From Litoribacter populi (GTDB lineage: Bacteria; Bacteroidota; Bacteroidia; Cytophagales; Cyclobacteriaceae), in contig NZ_VMKN01000001.1 of assembly GCF_007483685.1 (NCBI RefSeq), positions 1,662,393 through 1,726,392 on the forward strand: a stretch of DNA of 64,000 bases, given 5' to 3'. Positions 8,998 to 19,300 of the stretch are shown piece after piece. Position numbers and translations under genes: made by a program. Position 1 is the stretch's first letter. Each line of letters begins with the position of its first letter. Below the pieces are notes generated by a model. That model searched no databases. It was given only the letters and a program-made list of their open reading frames with translations, and was not told the DNA's origin.

Positions 8998-9876
8998 ATG
9001 ATTAAATCCATGACGGGCTATGGTGTAGCCAATCTTGAAAATGATGACTACATTATCAATGTTGAGGTCAAAACATTAAATTCCAAGTTTTTGGATTTGT
9101 CCTTGAGAAGCCCGCGCCAGTTTAGCGATAAAGAACTAGAGATAAGGAATGTCGTGAATGGCATTTTGGAAAGAGGAAAGGTAAACCTGTCTGTTGAATT
9201 TACCGCCAAAAAGAGCAACGAGTTGCCTGTCGCCATTAATGAGGAGCTTTTTGAAGCTTATTATGAGAAATTTTCAGCGATGGCTGGAAATGTTGGGGTA
9301 GACAGTCCTGATATATTTAAGCTGGCCTTACAATCTCCAAATGTCACTACCGTATTGTCAGATTCGGCAAGTGGAGCAGAGGATTGGGAAGAAGTGAAAA
9401 AGGTCATGATCGCTGCATTAGAGCATTGTGATGAATATAGGTTGGATGAGGGGGCTGTGTTGGCCAGAAAGATGCAGGAAAACATCACTATCATTCGTGA
9501 TGGATTGGGCAAAGTAGAAGTTGAGGATCCTATTAGGAAACAAAGAGTAAAAGAGCGAATAAAAAATAATTTTAAAGATTGGCTGGACGAAAATTCCTTT
9601 GATGAAAATAGGTTTGAGCAGGAGTTGATTTACTATTTTGAGAAAATCGACATCACCGAAGAGATTGTTAGACTGGGAACACACTTGGATTACTTTGACA
9701 AAATACTTTCCAGTGATAAGAGTCAGGGCAAAAAGCTAGGATTTATCAGTCAGGAGATTGGAAGGGAAATCAATACGATAGGTTCAAAGGCTAATGACGC
9801 GTCCATCCAGCGGCATGTGATCATTATGAAGGATGAATTGGAGAAGATCAAGGAGCAGGCGCTGAATATCCTTTAA
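8998..9876 (+). CDS. yicC: YicC/YloC family endoribonuclease
   Basis: A 292-residue, full-length member of the YicC/YloC family, shown in other bacteria to be an endoribonuclease. The N-terminal signature MIKSMTGYG and the VEVKTLNSKFLDLSLR stretch are characteristic. The C-terminal DUF1732 part contains QGKKLGFISQEIGREINTIGSKA and a basic helix. It is cytoplasmic. In many bacteria gmk (guanylate kinase) follows directly; here a terminator and convergent tonB follow instead, so that link is broken. It starts 39 bases after the barrel protein and likely shares its transcript. Confidence 0.93.
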   Translation: MIKSMTGYGVANLENDDYIINVEVKTLNSKFLDLSLRSPRQFSDKELEIRNVVNGILERGKVNLSVEFTAKKSNELPVAINEELFEAYYEKFSAMAGNVGVDSPDIFKLALQSPNVTTVLSDSASGAEDWEEVKKVMIAALEHCDEYRLDEGAVLARKMQENITIIRDGLGKVEVEDPIRKQRVKERIKNNFKDWLDENSFDENRFEQELIYYFEKIDITEEIVRLGTHLDYFDKILSSDKSQGKKLGFISQEIGREINTIGSKANDASIQRHVIIMKDELEKIKEQALNIL

Positions 9877-9923
9877 AAAAGTTTAATAGTTTAAAAGGTT
9901 TAAAAGTTTAAGATTGGGGAAAA

Positions 9924-9956
9924 TAAAAAAGGGACTTTGAAAGTCCCTTTTTTTAT
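9924..9956. terminator. Bidirectional terminator between yicC and tonB
   Basis: A 7-bp stem GGGACTT/AAGTCCC (9931-9947, loop TGA) has an A-run on its left and a T-run on its right, so it can end transcription from both convergent genes. Just before it, 9880-9912 is an AT-rich run of repeated GTTTAA-type words. Confidence 0.85.
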
Positions 9957-9965
9957 TTGGTTTGA

Positions 9966-10640
9966 TTAGCTCAATTTGAATCGGATTGGCAGTCTCATTT
10001 TTACCCTTACTGGTCTACCTCTCTGCTTACCAGGAGTCCATTTAGGGGCATTTCTTACTACACGAATAGCTTCCTCATCACAACCCCCGCCAATGCCTCT
10101 AAGTACGTCAACGTCTTGGATAGATCCATCTGTGTTCACTACGAACACAACGTAAACTGTACCTTCGATACCCATTCTTCTTGCTTGGGTTGGGTATTTA
10201 AGATTGCTGGAAAGATACTTGTTCCAACCTTCCATACCGCCCTGTGGCTGTGGTGGGTTCTCTACTACGTCAAAGATTTCGTCTGCTTTCTCTTCAACTG
10301 GTGCGTCAGAGATTTCAACTTCCTTAATTACGGTTTCCTCTTTAACATCCACATCGAAGTTTACTTCGATCTTTTCCTCAATCTCCACCTCATCAGGAAT
10401 CTCCTCAATGATAGGCTGCTCTACCGGTGGTGGCGGTGGCGGTGGTTGTTCCGTAATCGGAATATCTAGTAACTCCTCAAAATCGTCGTCAATCGTGCCC
10501 AGATCCTTCAATGCTAGATCGTCATAAGACTTCCACTCAAAGGCTAACAGGACAAGACCAACACTGATCATCAGACCCAGATTCAGGAACATTCCTGTTT
10601 TTCTGGTAAGATCAGCTTTTTCTGTCTTTTTAGCTTCCAT
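9966..10640 (-). CDS. tonB: Energy transducer TonB
   Basis: A 224-residue TonB that carries proton-motive energy from ExbBD to outer-membrane receptors. It has a short basic cytoplasmic start, one membrane helix (about residues 16-35), a proline run (seven Pro at about 66-72) and an acidic Glu/Val-rich periplasmic linker. A full C-terminal TonB domain holds the YPTQARRMGIEGTVYV motif and ends with RLPIRFKLS. The long acidic linker is usual in Bacteroidota, unlike the Pro-Lys/Pro-Glu repeats of Escherichia coli. It lies last in the sprA-gcvH-vanZ run, with 75 bases before it that could hold its own promoter. No exbB or exbD is in the window, so it must pair with partners encoded elsewhere. Confidence 0.93.
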   Translation of the reverse strand: MEAKKTEKADLTRKTGMFLNLGLMISVGLVLLAFEWKSYDDLALKDLGTIDDDFEELLDIPITEQPPPPPPPVEQPIIEEIPDEVEIEEKIEVNFDVDVKEETVIKEVEISDAPVEEKADEIFDVVENPPQPQGGMEGWNKYLSSNLKYPTQARRMGIEGTVYVVFVVNTDGSIQDVDVLRGIGGGCDEEAIRVVRNAPKWTPGKQRGRPVRVKMRLPIRFKLS

Positions 10641-10715
10641 GTTAATTTCCTTATAAAGGTTTAAATAAGTTTACTTTATGTTAAAGAGATAACAATTGTA
10701 ACTATTTTATTCCAT

Positions 10716-11093
10716 TTATACAAGCTTACTTTTATGCTTGTGCAAATAATAGAATAGAACGGCGCCAATGGTCACTCCGAGTATATTGAACAGGATATCC
10801 CAGTAATCAAATGATCGGCCCGGTACCAACCGTTGAATATACTCCACTAATATAGCAAAAACAACAATAACAACTAAGAAGTTCGGAATGTATTTGCTTT
10901 TTTTTATTTTTTTATCTGTCCGGTCATTGAAAACCCTCGACCAGAGAAAGGCCAAGACCATGAATAACCCAAGATGGACAAGTTTATCAATACCGGGTGG
11001 CTTGGGTACATCAGGGATAGATGAGCCGGGTGTTAGTAATCCAATCAGTAAGAGGATTGTCCAGGCCAGTGCCAGTATGAGTCTATTATTCAC
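10716..11093 (-). CDS. VanZ family membrane protein
   Basis: A 125-residue integral membrane protein with four hydrophobic segments, matching the VanZ-like family. Visible family signs are the first helix followed by a TPGSSIPDVP loop, then the DKLVHLGLFMVLAFLW segment, and VEYIQRLVPGRSFDYWDILFNILG near the third helix. VanZ-like proteins are linked to teicoplanin resistance in enterococci, but most members have no known role, and resistance should not be inferred here. The start is a GTG placed directly after the gcvH stop codon (TAAGTG), so translation is coupled to gcvH. Confidence 0.85.
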   Translation of the reverse strand: MNNRLILALAWTILLLIGLLTPGSSIPDVPKPPGIDKLVHLGLFMVLAFLWSRVFNDRTDKKIKKSKYIPNFLVVIVVFAILVEYIQRLVPGRSFDYWDILFNILGVTIGAVLFYYLHKHKSKLV

Positions 11094-11471
11094 TTATTGT
11101 CCCAATAGTTCTCCGTATTCTTCAGAAGTGAGTAAGTCTGATGGTAATTCGCCATCCACTTTTACCTTGATCATCCAACCTTCTCCATAAGGGTCTTCAT
11201 TGACCAATTCAGGGCTGTTTTCAAGTTCTTCGTTAAATTCTAGGATTTCACCAGAAAGGGGCATAAATAAATCGGAAACAGTCTTTACTGCTTCTACAGT
11301 ACCAAACACCTCACCGTGCTCAATAGTTTCACCGACAGTTTCAACTTCTACATATACGATGTCGCCCAGTTCTCTTTGTGCAAATTCGGTGATACCGATA
11401 GTAACTGTGCCACCATCAATTTTTACCCACTCGTGATCTTTTGTGTACTTTAGTTCTTTTGGGAAGTTCAT
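11094..11471 (-). CDS. gcvH: Glycine cleavage system H protein
   Basis: The lipoyl carrier protein that shuttles the aminomethyl group between the P, T and L proteins of the glycine cleavage complex. It has 125 residues, the usual length. The lipoylation site is Lys63 in [11 protein letters not shown], and the N-terminal YTKDHEWV signature is intact. The frame extends to 11495, but a TAnnTTTG box at 11500-11493 and the family start at MNFPKEL favour ATG 11471. gcvP and gcvT are not in the window, so this gene is unlinked from the rest of its complex and sits between sprA and vanZ. Confidence 0.95.
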   Translation of the reverse strand: MNFPKELKYTKDHEWVKIDGGTVTIGITEFAQRELGDIVYVEVETVGETIEHGEVFGTVEAVKTVSDLFMPLSGEILEFNEELENSPELVNEDPYGEGWMIKVKVDGELPSDLLTSEEYGELLGQ

Positions 11472-11492
11472 AAAATTTTGTTTATACCTGTC

Positions 11493-11500
11493 CAAAAATA
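11493..11500 (-). promoter_or_regulatory. Candidate -7 box (TATTTTTG) for gcvH-vanZ
   Basis: Exact TAnnTTTG match lying in the 53 bases between sprA and gcvH ATG 11471. It sits 3' of the sprA coding region in the direction away from it only by position: on the minus strand it precedes gcvH, so gcvH-vanZ can be expressed apart from sprA. There is no good -33 TTTG. Confidence 0.35.
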
Positions 11501-11524
11501 CAAGCTTTCATTTAATGAAAAAAC

Positions 11525-14500
11525 CTATTGGGATAAATTAAATCGTAATTGTCCACCAAAGGCGGTCGAACTTCGACGAAATGCAGTGGAAACCTTTGGA
11601 TCATTGATAGTTTTGTCGAAATATAGGGTCACTCGCAAATTCTGATTAATTAAATAACCCACCGTCGGCCGTATTTGAAAATTGAGGTTTCCATTGGTCA
11701 AAGTGCTTGCTTCTTCGATTTTTCGCTGTATGGTTTGAGTATCCACGATTCGAGTAGAAAGACGGATTTCCAAATCATTGTCCAATACCTCTTGTTGCCC
11801 GCGGATCTTAAACGGAATGCGGACCCCAGCCTTGGTATATCCTAAATCAAACCTGAAATCCTTGCTGCTTTGCTCGGTTACCTGTGCATTTGAAAAGTTC
11901 AATCCTATATTTCTTTCCGTGTTGTATTCAAAACCAATGTTCATCCTGTCTTTAGTCAAAAGATTGACCCCAATTAAAGGGGCAAACCTTTCGGATACCA
12001 CAATTTGATTCATGATAAATACAGGAATGAACTCACCAAACTCATTAGTCAAGGAAGCAGCTGGGAATTGGTGGACCGTATTGTAAAGTTCCAGACCGTT
12101 TTGGTAAAGCAGACTGTTTGAGAAATTACTTACATCATAGCTCGAGGTGTAATTATGTGTCAAGTTGATGCTGGAAAAATACTCCTGCAATGCCGGGATC
12201 CTTCCTAGCCCCCGATATTCAACTCGCCAGTTTGGAATTGGGATTTTCGGGAAAGGGGAGAGGCTGATATCATTGACATCCTGACCTGAATATGCCGCCA
12301 AGAATGATGGAATTAAAACGTCTTGACCGTTAAGCTGATATTCCCCGGTTGGATTGCCGGAAAATAACCTTTCCTGTATCACCGTGCGGTACTCTTCAAA
12401 TCTGCGGAATAGTGGGCTATTATTTTGCCTATCATCACTGGCAAATGCTGTTCTAATCAAGCTATAACTTATACTATAGGCGCCTATCCGGTTGGGATTA
12501 ATGGAAAGATATTCATTGTCGAAAAACTCATCCCTCCGGAAGATCTCGTTGTATTCACCCATTTCCCGTTTTCTCGCATCCAAGTTGATTCGGAAGTCCC
12601 GGATGGGTTCTACTAGGGCATTTATCTGTAAGTTTATGGTTTGGCTTTGCCTGAATGTCTGGGTAAGTTCGGTGCTCGGCGCTAGGAGCCCTTGGTTGGC
12701 CAAGTCATACCTGACCATTGGGTTTTGGGAGCCCATTACAAAGCCTAGGCCTGGGTTAAGAAAACTTCTATCCATACCAAAAAGCCCGGTGTTCTCCATG
12801 TATCCAGGCAAGAATGTTCCTTCGACAATACCGTATCGGAAATTGACTTCTTTTATCATCATGGCAAACTTTAAAAGGCTGTTTACCGGAGAGTCTTGTG
12901 ACGATGCCTCTTCCTCCTGTCTTTGCCTGCCGGGTATGGTAGGCCGCCTTGGTGCGGTAACTTCCCTGAGTCGCTTGTTTTTGCTATATAGCTTCGCAAA
13001 ATCCAATTTACCATTGACGCTTCGGTCTCGGGTGTTTTGGATCACATTTCCCAATGTATCTCTTTGTCCAATGGCACCAGTAAACCAAGCATAAGTGGCA
13101 TCATATCGAAGGTCAGCTTTGATCCAGTCAGTTGCCGGTAATTTGTCCAAGGGAACAGCATAATTCAGCGTTGCCTGGTGGTGATAGTTGGTAGTTCTTC
13201 CAAGACGGAAAGCATTCATGCGTACAGAATCCATTTTCGCTTCGGTGTTGAGGTCACCTTCAGGTTCATCCACTACAGCGTTGATTCTACTGTTGAAATC
13301 AAAGCGAAGGTTGTTCGTCAGGTCCCAATTGAGTCCATAGAAGCGGTTGATGAAAAAGCTTTTTTGGAATAGGGGATCCACACCCTCTGTAGATAAGCGG
13401 TCATTTCGATATTGTGTCCTCATGAAGCTCCGGTCTACGTCCAGCCTTGCGGTCAACATGGAAGGTGTGAGGTTAAGGTTGAAATCCCGGATGAGCTGTA
13501 GATACTTGCTGCTCAGGAACCCCATGTTTTTAAATGGCTCAATCACCATTGGGGTTGGCTGGAAGTTATATAAAATGTTGCCTCGATAGGTTTCCCAATC
13601 GTAACTTTCCGTCCGAATGTTAGTCTGCCTTACAGTACCAATTGAATAGGAAAAAGCCAGGTTTTCCAAATCGTAAAAACGACTTTTGGAATCCTCGTTC
13701 CGTTTAAGTTTACGCACATTGTTGAAGGAGATATTTCTTCGTTTGACTTGATCCAGCACCAATTGTCGATAAGCCTCCCTTTCTTCTTCCGTTTGGAATT
13801 TGGATAAAGCAAGCTCAAAGGGAACATCTGCATTTAGCGGGTCAAATTCCGGGGTAGTGGTGGTATTTTCCATACTCACATACATAGGTACGCTTATGCC
13901 GAGACCTTCGGGGAGGATTTTGTCCACATTTATATTTGCAGATATGTCATATTGGGTGGTAGATTCCCTTGCCCTTTGGGAAAGCCTGGTTTCCAATCCT
14001 CCAAAGCCGAAAGTGTTGTGACGTATGGAAGAACTGATAACGGCCACGTCGGCTAGTTGAGCGTTCATCCGGGCATTTGCCGCCCAGCCTGAACTTCTAT
14101 TAAAGTCCGTCACCCTTAATTCATTTGCCCAAATACAAATGGATCGACTGGCCCCACCTGTCGAGCCGGGGTTTTTGATACCTATCATCATACCTTGGAC
14201 AAAACTCAGTTCAGGTCGGCCAATTACGGTAACTTTGTATTGACGTACCTGTGAGGTATAGGGTAGGTTTTGGGGTATACGTTGTTGATCACGTTCGGCT
14301 TTTACTCCTACAATTTCATTAATAGCAATGTCAATCTCATTTTCCAATGGCCAAATTTGTCTAGGGTCTCTGGTACCTCTTGGCGTAAGCATCAAGGGAA
14401 CTTCAATTTCGTAATAGTTGTCTGTATAATCGGTACCCAACCTTAAGAATGCAGTGATTTCACCATTCTCAGCATCATCACTATCCGCATGCAGAAACAT

Positions 14501-17500
14501 TTTCAACCTACCATACTGAACCAAATCTTCATTCACGTTTTTGAAAACAGCTCTGGCATCCCTAGCAGCAAGGTTGTCTACGCAAAGCTGTAGGGACTGC
14601 TCGTTCAGTTGTCTCTCCACTGTGGAGGTGTTGTCTCTGTCACGGGTAAAACCTGGAGGGAGCACATAAGGGCTCATGTTTTCGCTTCCCTGTCCGTTTT
14701 CCTCAATATTGACCACCCCAACTCTGAAATTGGACAAGTCTGGCTCAGGGATTTCGGCAAAGCCCCGTTGGAAAAGGGATTCCTCAAAGGTTCTCCACTG
14801 GCTACCCACCAGCTGGAATTTGGTCATTCTCAATACCACAGGTTGCTCAAAATCTGTCAAGTAGGTTCTCATGAACCTTATGGATTTAAAACCTGAAATA
14901 TCACCTTGGGTACGGTGGGGCTGACGAACTGGAATACGGAATAGGTACCAGTTGACAGATTCTCCATTTTCGATATGGGTAACTTCATCCACTATGTAAT
15001 TCCGGCCTGGGCGCATCTCGGAGGGACGTAAGTCTAAACTATATTCATAATAGCTTTCCACCTCATTAATAGTATTATCATTGTTTAGATCCTCATTGTC
15101 CGGTACGTTGCTACCAGAAGGAGTGTAGGGTAGATTCACATTAGAAGTGATCGGTGTGTTTCCCTCCATCCCGTTGAATTTCTTGTAACGTTCAAGAATC
15201 TTGACATTATTTTGGTCAAAATTCTCACTTAAATAATATTGAAAATCATCTGCAGAAGGGTCTTCAATGATCTGTTGAAGAGCTTCACCTGCTACATTGA
15301 TCCGGTTGATAAAGCGATCTGCAAAAAAAGCAGCCTCTTCCTCACTGCTAAGCCCGTCCAATCCTACATCTTGATTTTCTCTTGCTTCCGGTGAATTGTC
15401 GAAAGCAGGTGTGAGGAATTGCTGCCTGGTAATGCGGCCCCATTCGTTGACAACAGTCTGAGACTGATCACCATCTTCTGGAAGACCGTTTTCAAAGGCA
15501 TGGCGACCATCCCTAATAATATCCTCAGAGACTTCACCAAGGTTGAAAACTAGCCGACCACCCGTGGTGTTGTTATCATTGAAAATTCCATCCAGTACAC
15601 GACCGTTTTCTCCACCTATGAAAGGATCCATTAGCCAGAATTCAATGTATTCAATATTAGTACGGTCAAAATCTACCTCAGAAGTGATAGCCCGGGTGAT
15701 ACCGCCATAGTTTTGACGGGGATTAGGCAAAAGGCCATCAGGTGTCAGGCTGGTGTTGTAGTTATACATCCCACGCTCGTGAGGAAAGTAAGCCATTTCA
15801 AATAATGGTTCTGGAGTGATAATAACATCCCTAAACCTTTCCCGGAATATTTCCTGAGGAATAACCCTTCGTACGTAATGGTTTTGTCTGTCTTGCCTAC
15901 TGATATTGGAAGGGACGCCTGGACCCGATTCCCTATAAAAGACATTGTCAATTGAATACCAAGCTAATCTAGCTCTTCTATAGGCATTCCCCAGCCTGTC
16001 TTCAGTTTGGAAACTTAGGTCAAATCGGTTATCGTCTGTCGCTGGGGTAGCTGCCAAATTCCAGCTCTGAGGATTGGCGCCCAAGCTAAAAGGAGTAACT
16101 GCATTTTCAAAATCATCGATATAGGAGGTGCCTTCCCCATTTACTTGATTGGAGGTGCCGGGTAATAACTGCGCAAATTCACCGCTAAACTGGAACAGAG
16201 ATTTTTCCTTGGTATTGGTAAATGGCAATGCATCTGTCAATTTAGTGAGGAACCTTGATTCATCGCTATAATTTAAGTCCAGCCCCCACATACTATTACG
16301 GATTGTCTCATTACCAGTGGCAATTCTGGTGATGTTAGGACGTTCATTGAGGTATAAAAAAGTACCCCCCAAAGTAAGGTTATCGTTGAAAATATAATCA
16401 AATCGGGTTCCTAGCAAGCTACGAGTCTGGAAACTCACTAAATCGGCTTTTTCAAAACTGATGGTTATCCTTTTTCCAGAGGCCAAAATGCCCTCGTTGA
16501 TTATCATTACTCGACCAATGTTGTAATCGACCGTATAATCCACCCCTTCAGTAAGGGGGATATTGCCCGCTTGGACTAAAACCGATCCTTCAGAAATATT
16601 CAATCCGGGCAGCATGATCTCAGAAGCTGACCCGGCATTTAAGCTACCGACGATGAAGTATTTATTCAAGCGCGTTACAAGTTCTGCGTCTGCCTGAGTG
16701 GTACGGTAAAGGGTGTCAAAAACAAATTTATCTACTAAATTCGCCTCACCTGGTTCAAAAAAGTTTGCTAACGTTTGGCCAAAGGGCTCCAACACAGGGA
16801 AAGCCATAAGTCCTCGCTCGGGCATTATGGTCAGTCCAGGAACAAAATCAAAATTGCCATCCGGTTGAGGGTCATTTTGAGGGTTGAGGTTATCCAGCCC
16901 TGTCAGTCGTATTAGAGGTCTGTCCCGTACATTTTGCCCTTCCAATAAACTGGGGTTGTCCAAGCCTGTTCGGTCATCTCGGTAAATAACTTGGAGCTGA
17001 AAACCTTCTCTTTGAATTTGGTTAGCGTTCAGGTTATAGATGTTTTTCATCATCAGATCCCACGTCGGCAATCGGGTGTTGATGCTTGCAGGACGAAGCA
17101 TTTTGAGGAAAAGTACTTCGCTTTCCGGTCTGTTTTGGTAGTCCTCACTTAATTCCCCCACTTTATAGGAGCGTCCATTGTAGGTGTATTCGTATGAAAC
17201 GGCTACTACTTCATCGTTTTGAAGTTTTCTGAAAAGGGAAAGGTAACCAAGTTCTCTATGGAATGTAAATTCAGTTTCTGCAAGTTTTCTGGCTCCATTG
17301 ATTTGGACAAAGTCGGTGCCTCTTGATAATCCTAACCCGCTTTCAATAGCCTGGCCAGCGTTGTCAAATGACCGGTAGGCACCATTCCGGGTAAGGTTAC
17401 TGAATAGACTGTTAGCGTCATTGGAGTTAGGGGACGAGCTGTCACCAGCACCGATATTAGGATTTTCTGGTCGATGTATGCGCTGACCTTCGCCAAGATC

Positions 17501-18685
17501 GGTAAAGGCTATAAAGTTTCGAAGGGTTTCTGTATTATTTGCCCTGTTCATAATATATACTTCTACCCGGGTTATATTTACCCCTGAAAGTACTTGAGGT
17601 AGACCTCTCAACCATCTTTCATAATTGTTCCTAAAGAAGTGGCCAAGGAAAAAATGTCTGTTTTCATCGTAATCAGAGGCTCTCAGTTCAAATGGACGGC
17701 CTTGATTTCCGCCTTCAAGAACAATTTCGTCCCTTCGTCCTCTTTGTGTAGAGGCAACGGTAGTCATGAAAAGCTTACCAAACTGCAATTGGGATTTTAC
17801 CCCAAAAAGGTTTTGAGCGCCTTGTATTAAACTGTTTTGAACAGGCATGCTGACATTCCCTATTTCGATGGACTTGACAATATCCTCCTCAAAGCCGGTG
17901 TACTCGACCTTGAGTTGGTTTTGAAAATCAAAGGAGTTGTTGGAGTCAAAATTGGCCCCGATTCTCATTTTCTGCCCCAGGGTTCCGTTGACCGCCATTT
18001 GTATTTGTTGGTCAAAGTTGAATCCTCCGTTTCGCTGCTGGCGAATAGGAATTGCAGGGTTGTCAATTCTTCTATATATGCCTCCGAAATCGAGGTTCAC
18101 ATTACCGTTGGGGACAATGTTGATTTCATTGCCACCAAATAACCTGTCAAATGTAGGGCTGACCGTCATGGGCGGGATTAGCCCTCTTCCACTGACGGCA
18201 CTTTCCCCATCTTGCCCTCTGGAGCGGTTTCGCCAGTATTCTTGTCTGATTCTGAGCTCCTGCATTTTAGAGTACTCGTCAAAATCATACGTGTACCCTG
18301 GGTCAACCATTGCTGAGTCCAGTTGGTCCGAAACTCTATATCGCATGGTGGTGTCCATTTCCACCTGAACCTGCCTCTGTGTGGGTGGAGCCAGGAGGAA
18401 AGGAGATTGGCGGCGCATCAATGGGTTTTGAGGTGGAAAAAGCGGATTGGTATTAAAATTGTTCCAAAGAAGAAACGAAGGTTGTTGTTGTCGTTGGATA
18501 AGGCTATCCAACCTTGAAGGTAAGGTATCCGTAGGTATAGTATCTTTTGGTATTACGACTGTGTCCTGAATGCCGTATCCGGAATGTATGGGTAAAATAA
18601 ATACGAGCAACAACAAGAGGTACCCTGTTGTTGAAAAATAGATTCGGGCTAAACTCGAAAAATAATATGAGTTTTTAAAAATCAA
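11525..18685 (-). CDS. sprA: T9SS outer-membrane translocon SprA (Sov)
   Basis: A 2386-residue giant outer-membrane protein, the size expected for SprA/Sov (about 2400-2500 residues), the 36-strand pore of type IX secretion and a gliding-motility protein in Flavobacterium. A hydrophobic N-terminal segment (about residues 17-38) serves as signal peptide. The body is one long run of amphipathic beta strands with large loops, including the GDSSSPNSND loop and the ENAVTPFSLGANPQSWN segment. It ends in FGGQLRFNLSQ. No frameshift or internal stop is seen. It follows ruvA by 15 bases, within the maeB-ruvA-sprA run. With porU at 1-3.1 kb this shows a T9SS-bearing organism; the other core genes (porK-N, porV) are outside. 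Confidence 0.95.
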   Translation of the reverse strand: MIFKNSYYFSSLARIYFSTTGYLLLLLVFILPIHSGYGIQDTVVIPKDTIPTDTLPSRLDSLIQRQQQPSFLLWNNFNTNPLFPPQNPLMRRQSPFLLAPPTQRQVQVEMDTTMRYRVSDQLDSAMVDPGYTYDFDEYSKMQELRIRQEYWRNRSRGQDGESAVSGRGLIPPMTVSPTFDRLFGGNEINIVPNGNVNLDFGGIYRRIDNPAIPIRQQRNGGFNFDQQIQMAVNGTLGQKMRIGANFDSNNSFDFQNQLKVEYTGFEEDIVKSIEIGNVSMPVQNSLIQGAQNLFGVKSQLQFGKLFMTTVASTQRGRRDEIVLEGGNQGRPFELRASDYDENRHFFLGHFFRNNYERWLRGLPQVLSGVNITRVEVYIMNRANNTETLRNFIAFTDLGEGQRIHRPENPNIGAGDSSSPNSNDANSLFSNLTRNGAYRSFDNAGQAIESGLGLSRGTDFVQINGARKLAETEFTFHRELGYLSLFRKLQNDEVVAVSYEYTYNGRSYKVGELSEDYQNRPESEVLFLKMLRPASINTRLPTWDLMMKNIYNLNANQIQREGFQLQVIYRDDRTGLDNPSLLEGQNVRDRPLIRLTGLDNLNPQNDPQPDGNFDFVPGLTIMPERGLMAFPVLEPFGQTLANFFEPGEANLVDKFVFDTLYRTTQADAELVTRLNKYFIVGSLNAGSASEIMLPGLNISEGSVLVQAGNIPLTEGVDYTVDYNIGRVMIINEGILASGKRITISFEKADLVSFQTRSLLGTRFDYIFNDNLTLGGTFLYLNERPNITRIATGNETIRNSMWGLDLNYSDESRFLTKLTDALPFTNTKEKSLFQFSGEFAQLLPGTSNQVNGEGTSYIDDFENAVTPFSLGANPQSWNLAATPATDDNRFDLSFQTEDRLGNAYRRARLAWYSIDNVFYRESGPGVPSNISRQDRQNHYVRRVIPQEIFRERFRDVIITPEPLFEMAYFPHERGMYNYNTSLTPDGLLPNPRQNYGGITRAITSEVDFDRTNIEYIEFWLMDPFIGGENGRVLDGIFNDNNTTGGRLVFNLGEVSEDIIRDGRHAFENGLPEDGDQSQTVVNEWGRITRQQFLTPAFDNSPEARENQDVGLDGLSSEEEAAFFADRFINRINVAGEALQQIIEDPSADDFQYYLSENFDQNNVKILERYKKFNGMEGNTPITSNVNLPYTPSGSNVPDNEDLNNDNTINEVESYYEYSLDLRPSEMRPGRNYIVDEVTHIENGESVNWYLFRIPVRQPHRTQGDISGFKSIRFMRTYLTDFEQPVVLRMTKFQLVGSQWRTFEESLFQRGFAEIPEPDLSNFRVGVVNIEENGQGSENMSPYVLPPGFTRDRDNTSTVERQLNEQSLQLCVDNLAARDARAVFKNVNEDLVQYGRLKMFLHADSDDAENGEITAFLRLGTDYTDNYYEIEVPLMLTPRGTRDPRQIWPLENEIDIAINEIVGVKAERDQQRIPQNLPYTSQVRQYKVTVIGRPELSFVQGMMIGIKNPGSTGGASRSICIWANELRVTDFNRSSGWAANARMNAQLADVAVISSSIRHNTFGFGGLETRLSQRARESTTQYDISANINVDKILPEGLGISVPMYVSMENTTTTPEFDPLNADVPFELALSKFQTEEEREAYRQLVLDQVKRRNISFNNVRKLKRNEDSKSRFYDLENLAFSYSIGTVRQTNIRTESYDWETYRGNILYNFQPTPMVIEPFKNMGFLSSKYLQLIRDFNLNLTPSMLTARLDVDRSFMRTQYRNDRLSTEGVDPLFQKSFFINRFYGLNWDLTNNLRFDFNSRINAVVDEPEGDLNTEAKMDSVRMNAFRLGRTTNYHHQATLNYAVPLDKLPATDWIKADLRYDATYAWFTGAIGQRDTLGNVIQNTRDRSVNGKLDFAKLYSKNKRLREVTAPRRPTIPGRQRQEEEASSQDSPVNSLLKFAMMIKEVNFRYGIVEGTFLPGYMENTGLFGMDRSFLNPGLGFVMGSQNPMVRYDLANQGLLAPSTELTQTFRQSQTINLQINALVEPIRDFRINLDARKREMGEYNEIFRRDEFFDNEYLSINPNRIGAYSISYSLIRTAFASDDRQNNSPLFRRFEEYRTVIQERLFSGNPTGEYQLNGQDVLIPSFLAAYSGQDVNDISLSPFPKIPIPNWRVEYRGLGRIPALQEYFSSINLTHNYTSSYDVSNFSNSLLYQNGLELYNTVHQFPAASLTNEFGEFIPVFIMNQIVVSERFAPLIGVNLLTKDRMNIGFEYNTERNIGLNFSNAQVTEQSSKDFRFDLGYTKAGVRIPFKIRGQQEVLDNDLEIRLSTRIVDTQTIQRKIEEASTLTNGNLNFQIRPTVGYLINQNLRVTLYFDKTINDPKVSTAFRRSSTAFGGQLRFNLSQ

Positions 18686-18700
18686 ACGTACTCTCCAAGA

Positions 18701-19300
18701 TTAAGTGGACTTTAAAGATGCCTTAATTAATTCTTCCAAAGAAATATCTGGACCGGTTTTTTTTAAGATCTTATCAATATTTTTTTCTGCGGTAGCCTTA
18801 GGAAAACCTAAGGTTATCAATGCTTGCAACGCTTCTTTTTTGATTTTATTGCCACTATTTAGGAATCCAGTACCAGTAACAGGCGTATCCCCAAAGGAGT
18901 CTTTTTTGATTTTATCTTTTAGTTCTAATACAATTCTTTGAGCTGTTTTGGCACCCACTCCCTTTACTCGCTGTATGGTTTGGTGATCATCATGAGCGAT
19001 GGCATATTCGAGTTCATCGGAATGAAGTGAGGAAAGAATCATGAGCCCAGTATTAGGCCCCACGCCACTAATAGATATTAATAACAAAAAAAGTTTCTTT
19101 TCAGACTCTTCCTTAAATCCATATAGGACTTGAGCGTCCTCTTTGACATGCAAATAAGTGAGGAGCAAAATTTGCTCCTCATCTTTTATTTTCGAATAGG
19201 TATTCAAGCTGATCTTGACCTCGTAACCGACCCCATTGACATCTATGATGACAAATGTAGGATCTTTATATGCAAGCTTACCTTTCAGATATGCTATCAT
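18701..19300 (-). CDS. ruvA: Holliday junction branch migration protein RuvA
   Basis: The junction-binding subunit that loads the RuvB helicase onto Holliday junctions. It is 199 residues with the N-terminal OB-fold start MIAYLKGKLAYKDPTFVIID. Two helix-hairpin-helix motifs follow (ISGVGPNTGLMILS and RVKGVGAKTAQRIVLEL), then a C-terminal RuvB-contacting domain (QALITLGFPKATAEKNI). The ATG overlaps the maeB stop by one base (TAATG). ruvB and ruvC are not nearby; the junction genes are scattered. Confidence 0.96.
   Translation of the reverse strand: MIAYLKGKLAYKDPTFVIIDVNGVGYEVKISLNTYSKIKDEEQILLLTYLHVKEDAQVLYGFKEESEKKLFLLLISISGVGPNTGLMILSSLHSDELEYAIAHDDHQTIQRVKGVGAKTAQRIVLELKDKIKKDSFGDTPVTGTGFLNSGNKIKKEALQALITLGFPKATAEKNIDKILKKTGPDISLEELIKASLKST

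Noticed and set aside
10716-11093. VanZ-like protein as a glycopeptide resistance gene
   Set aside because: There are no other van genes; the family is widespread and mostly of unknown role in Gram-negative bacteria.
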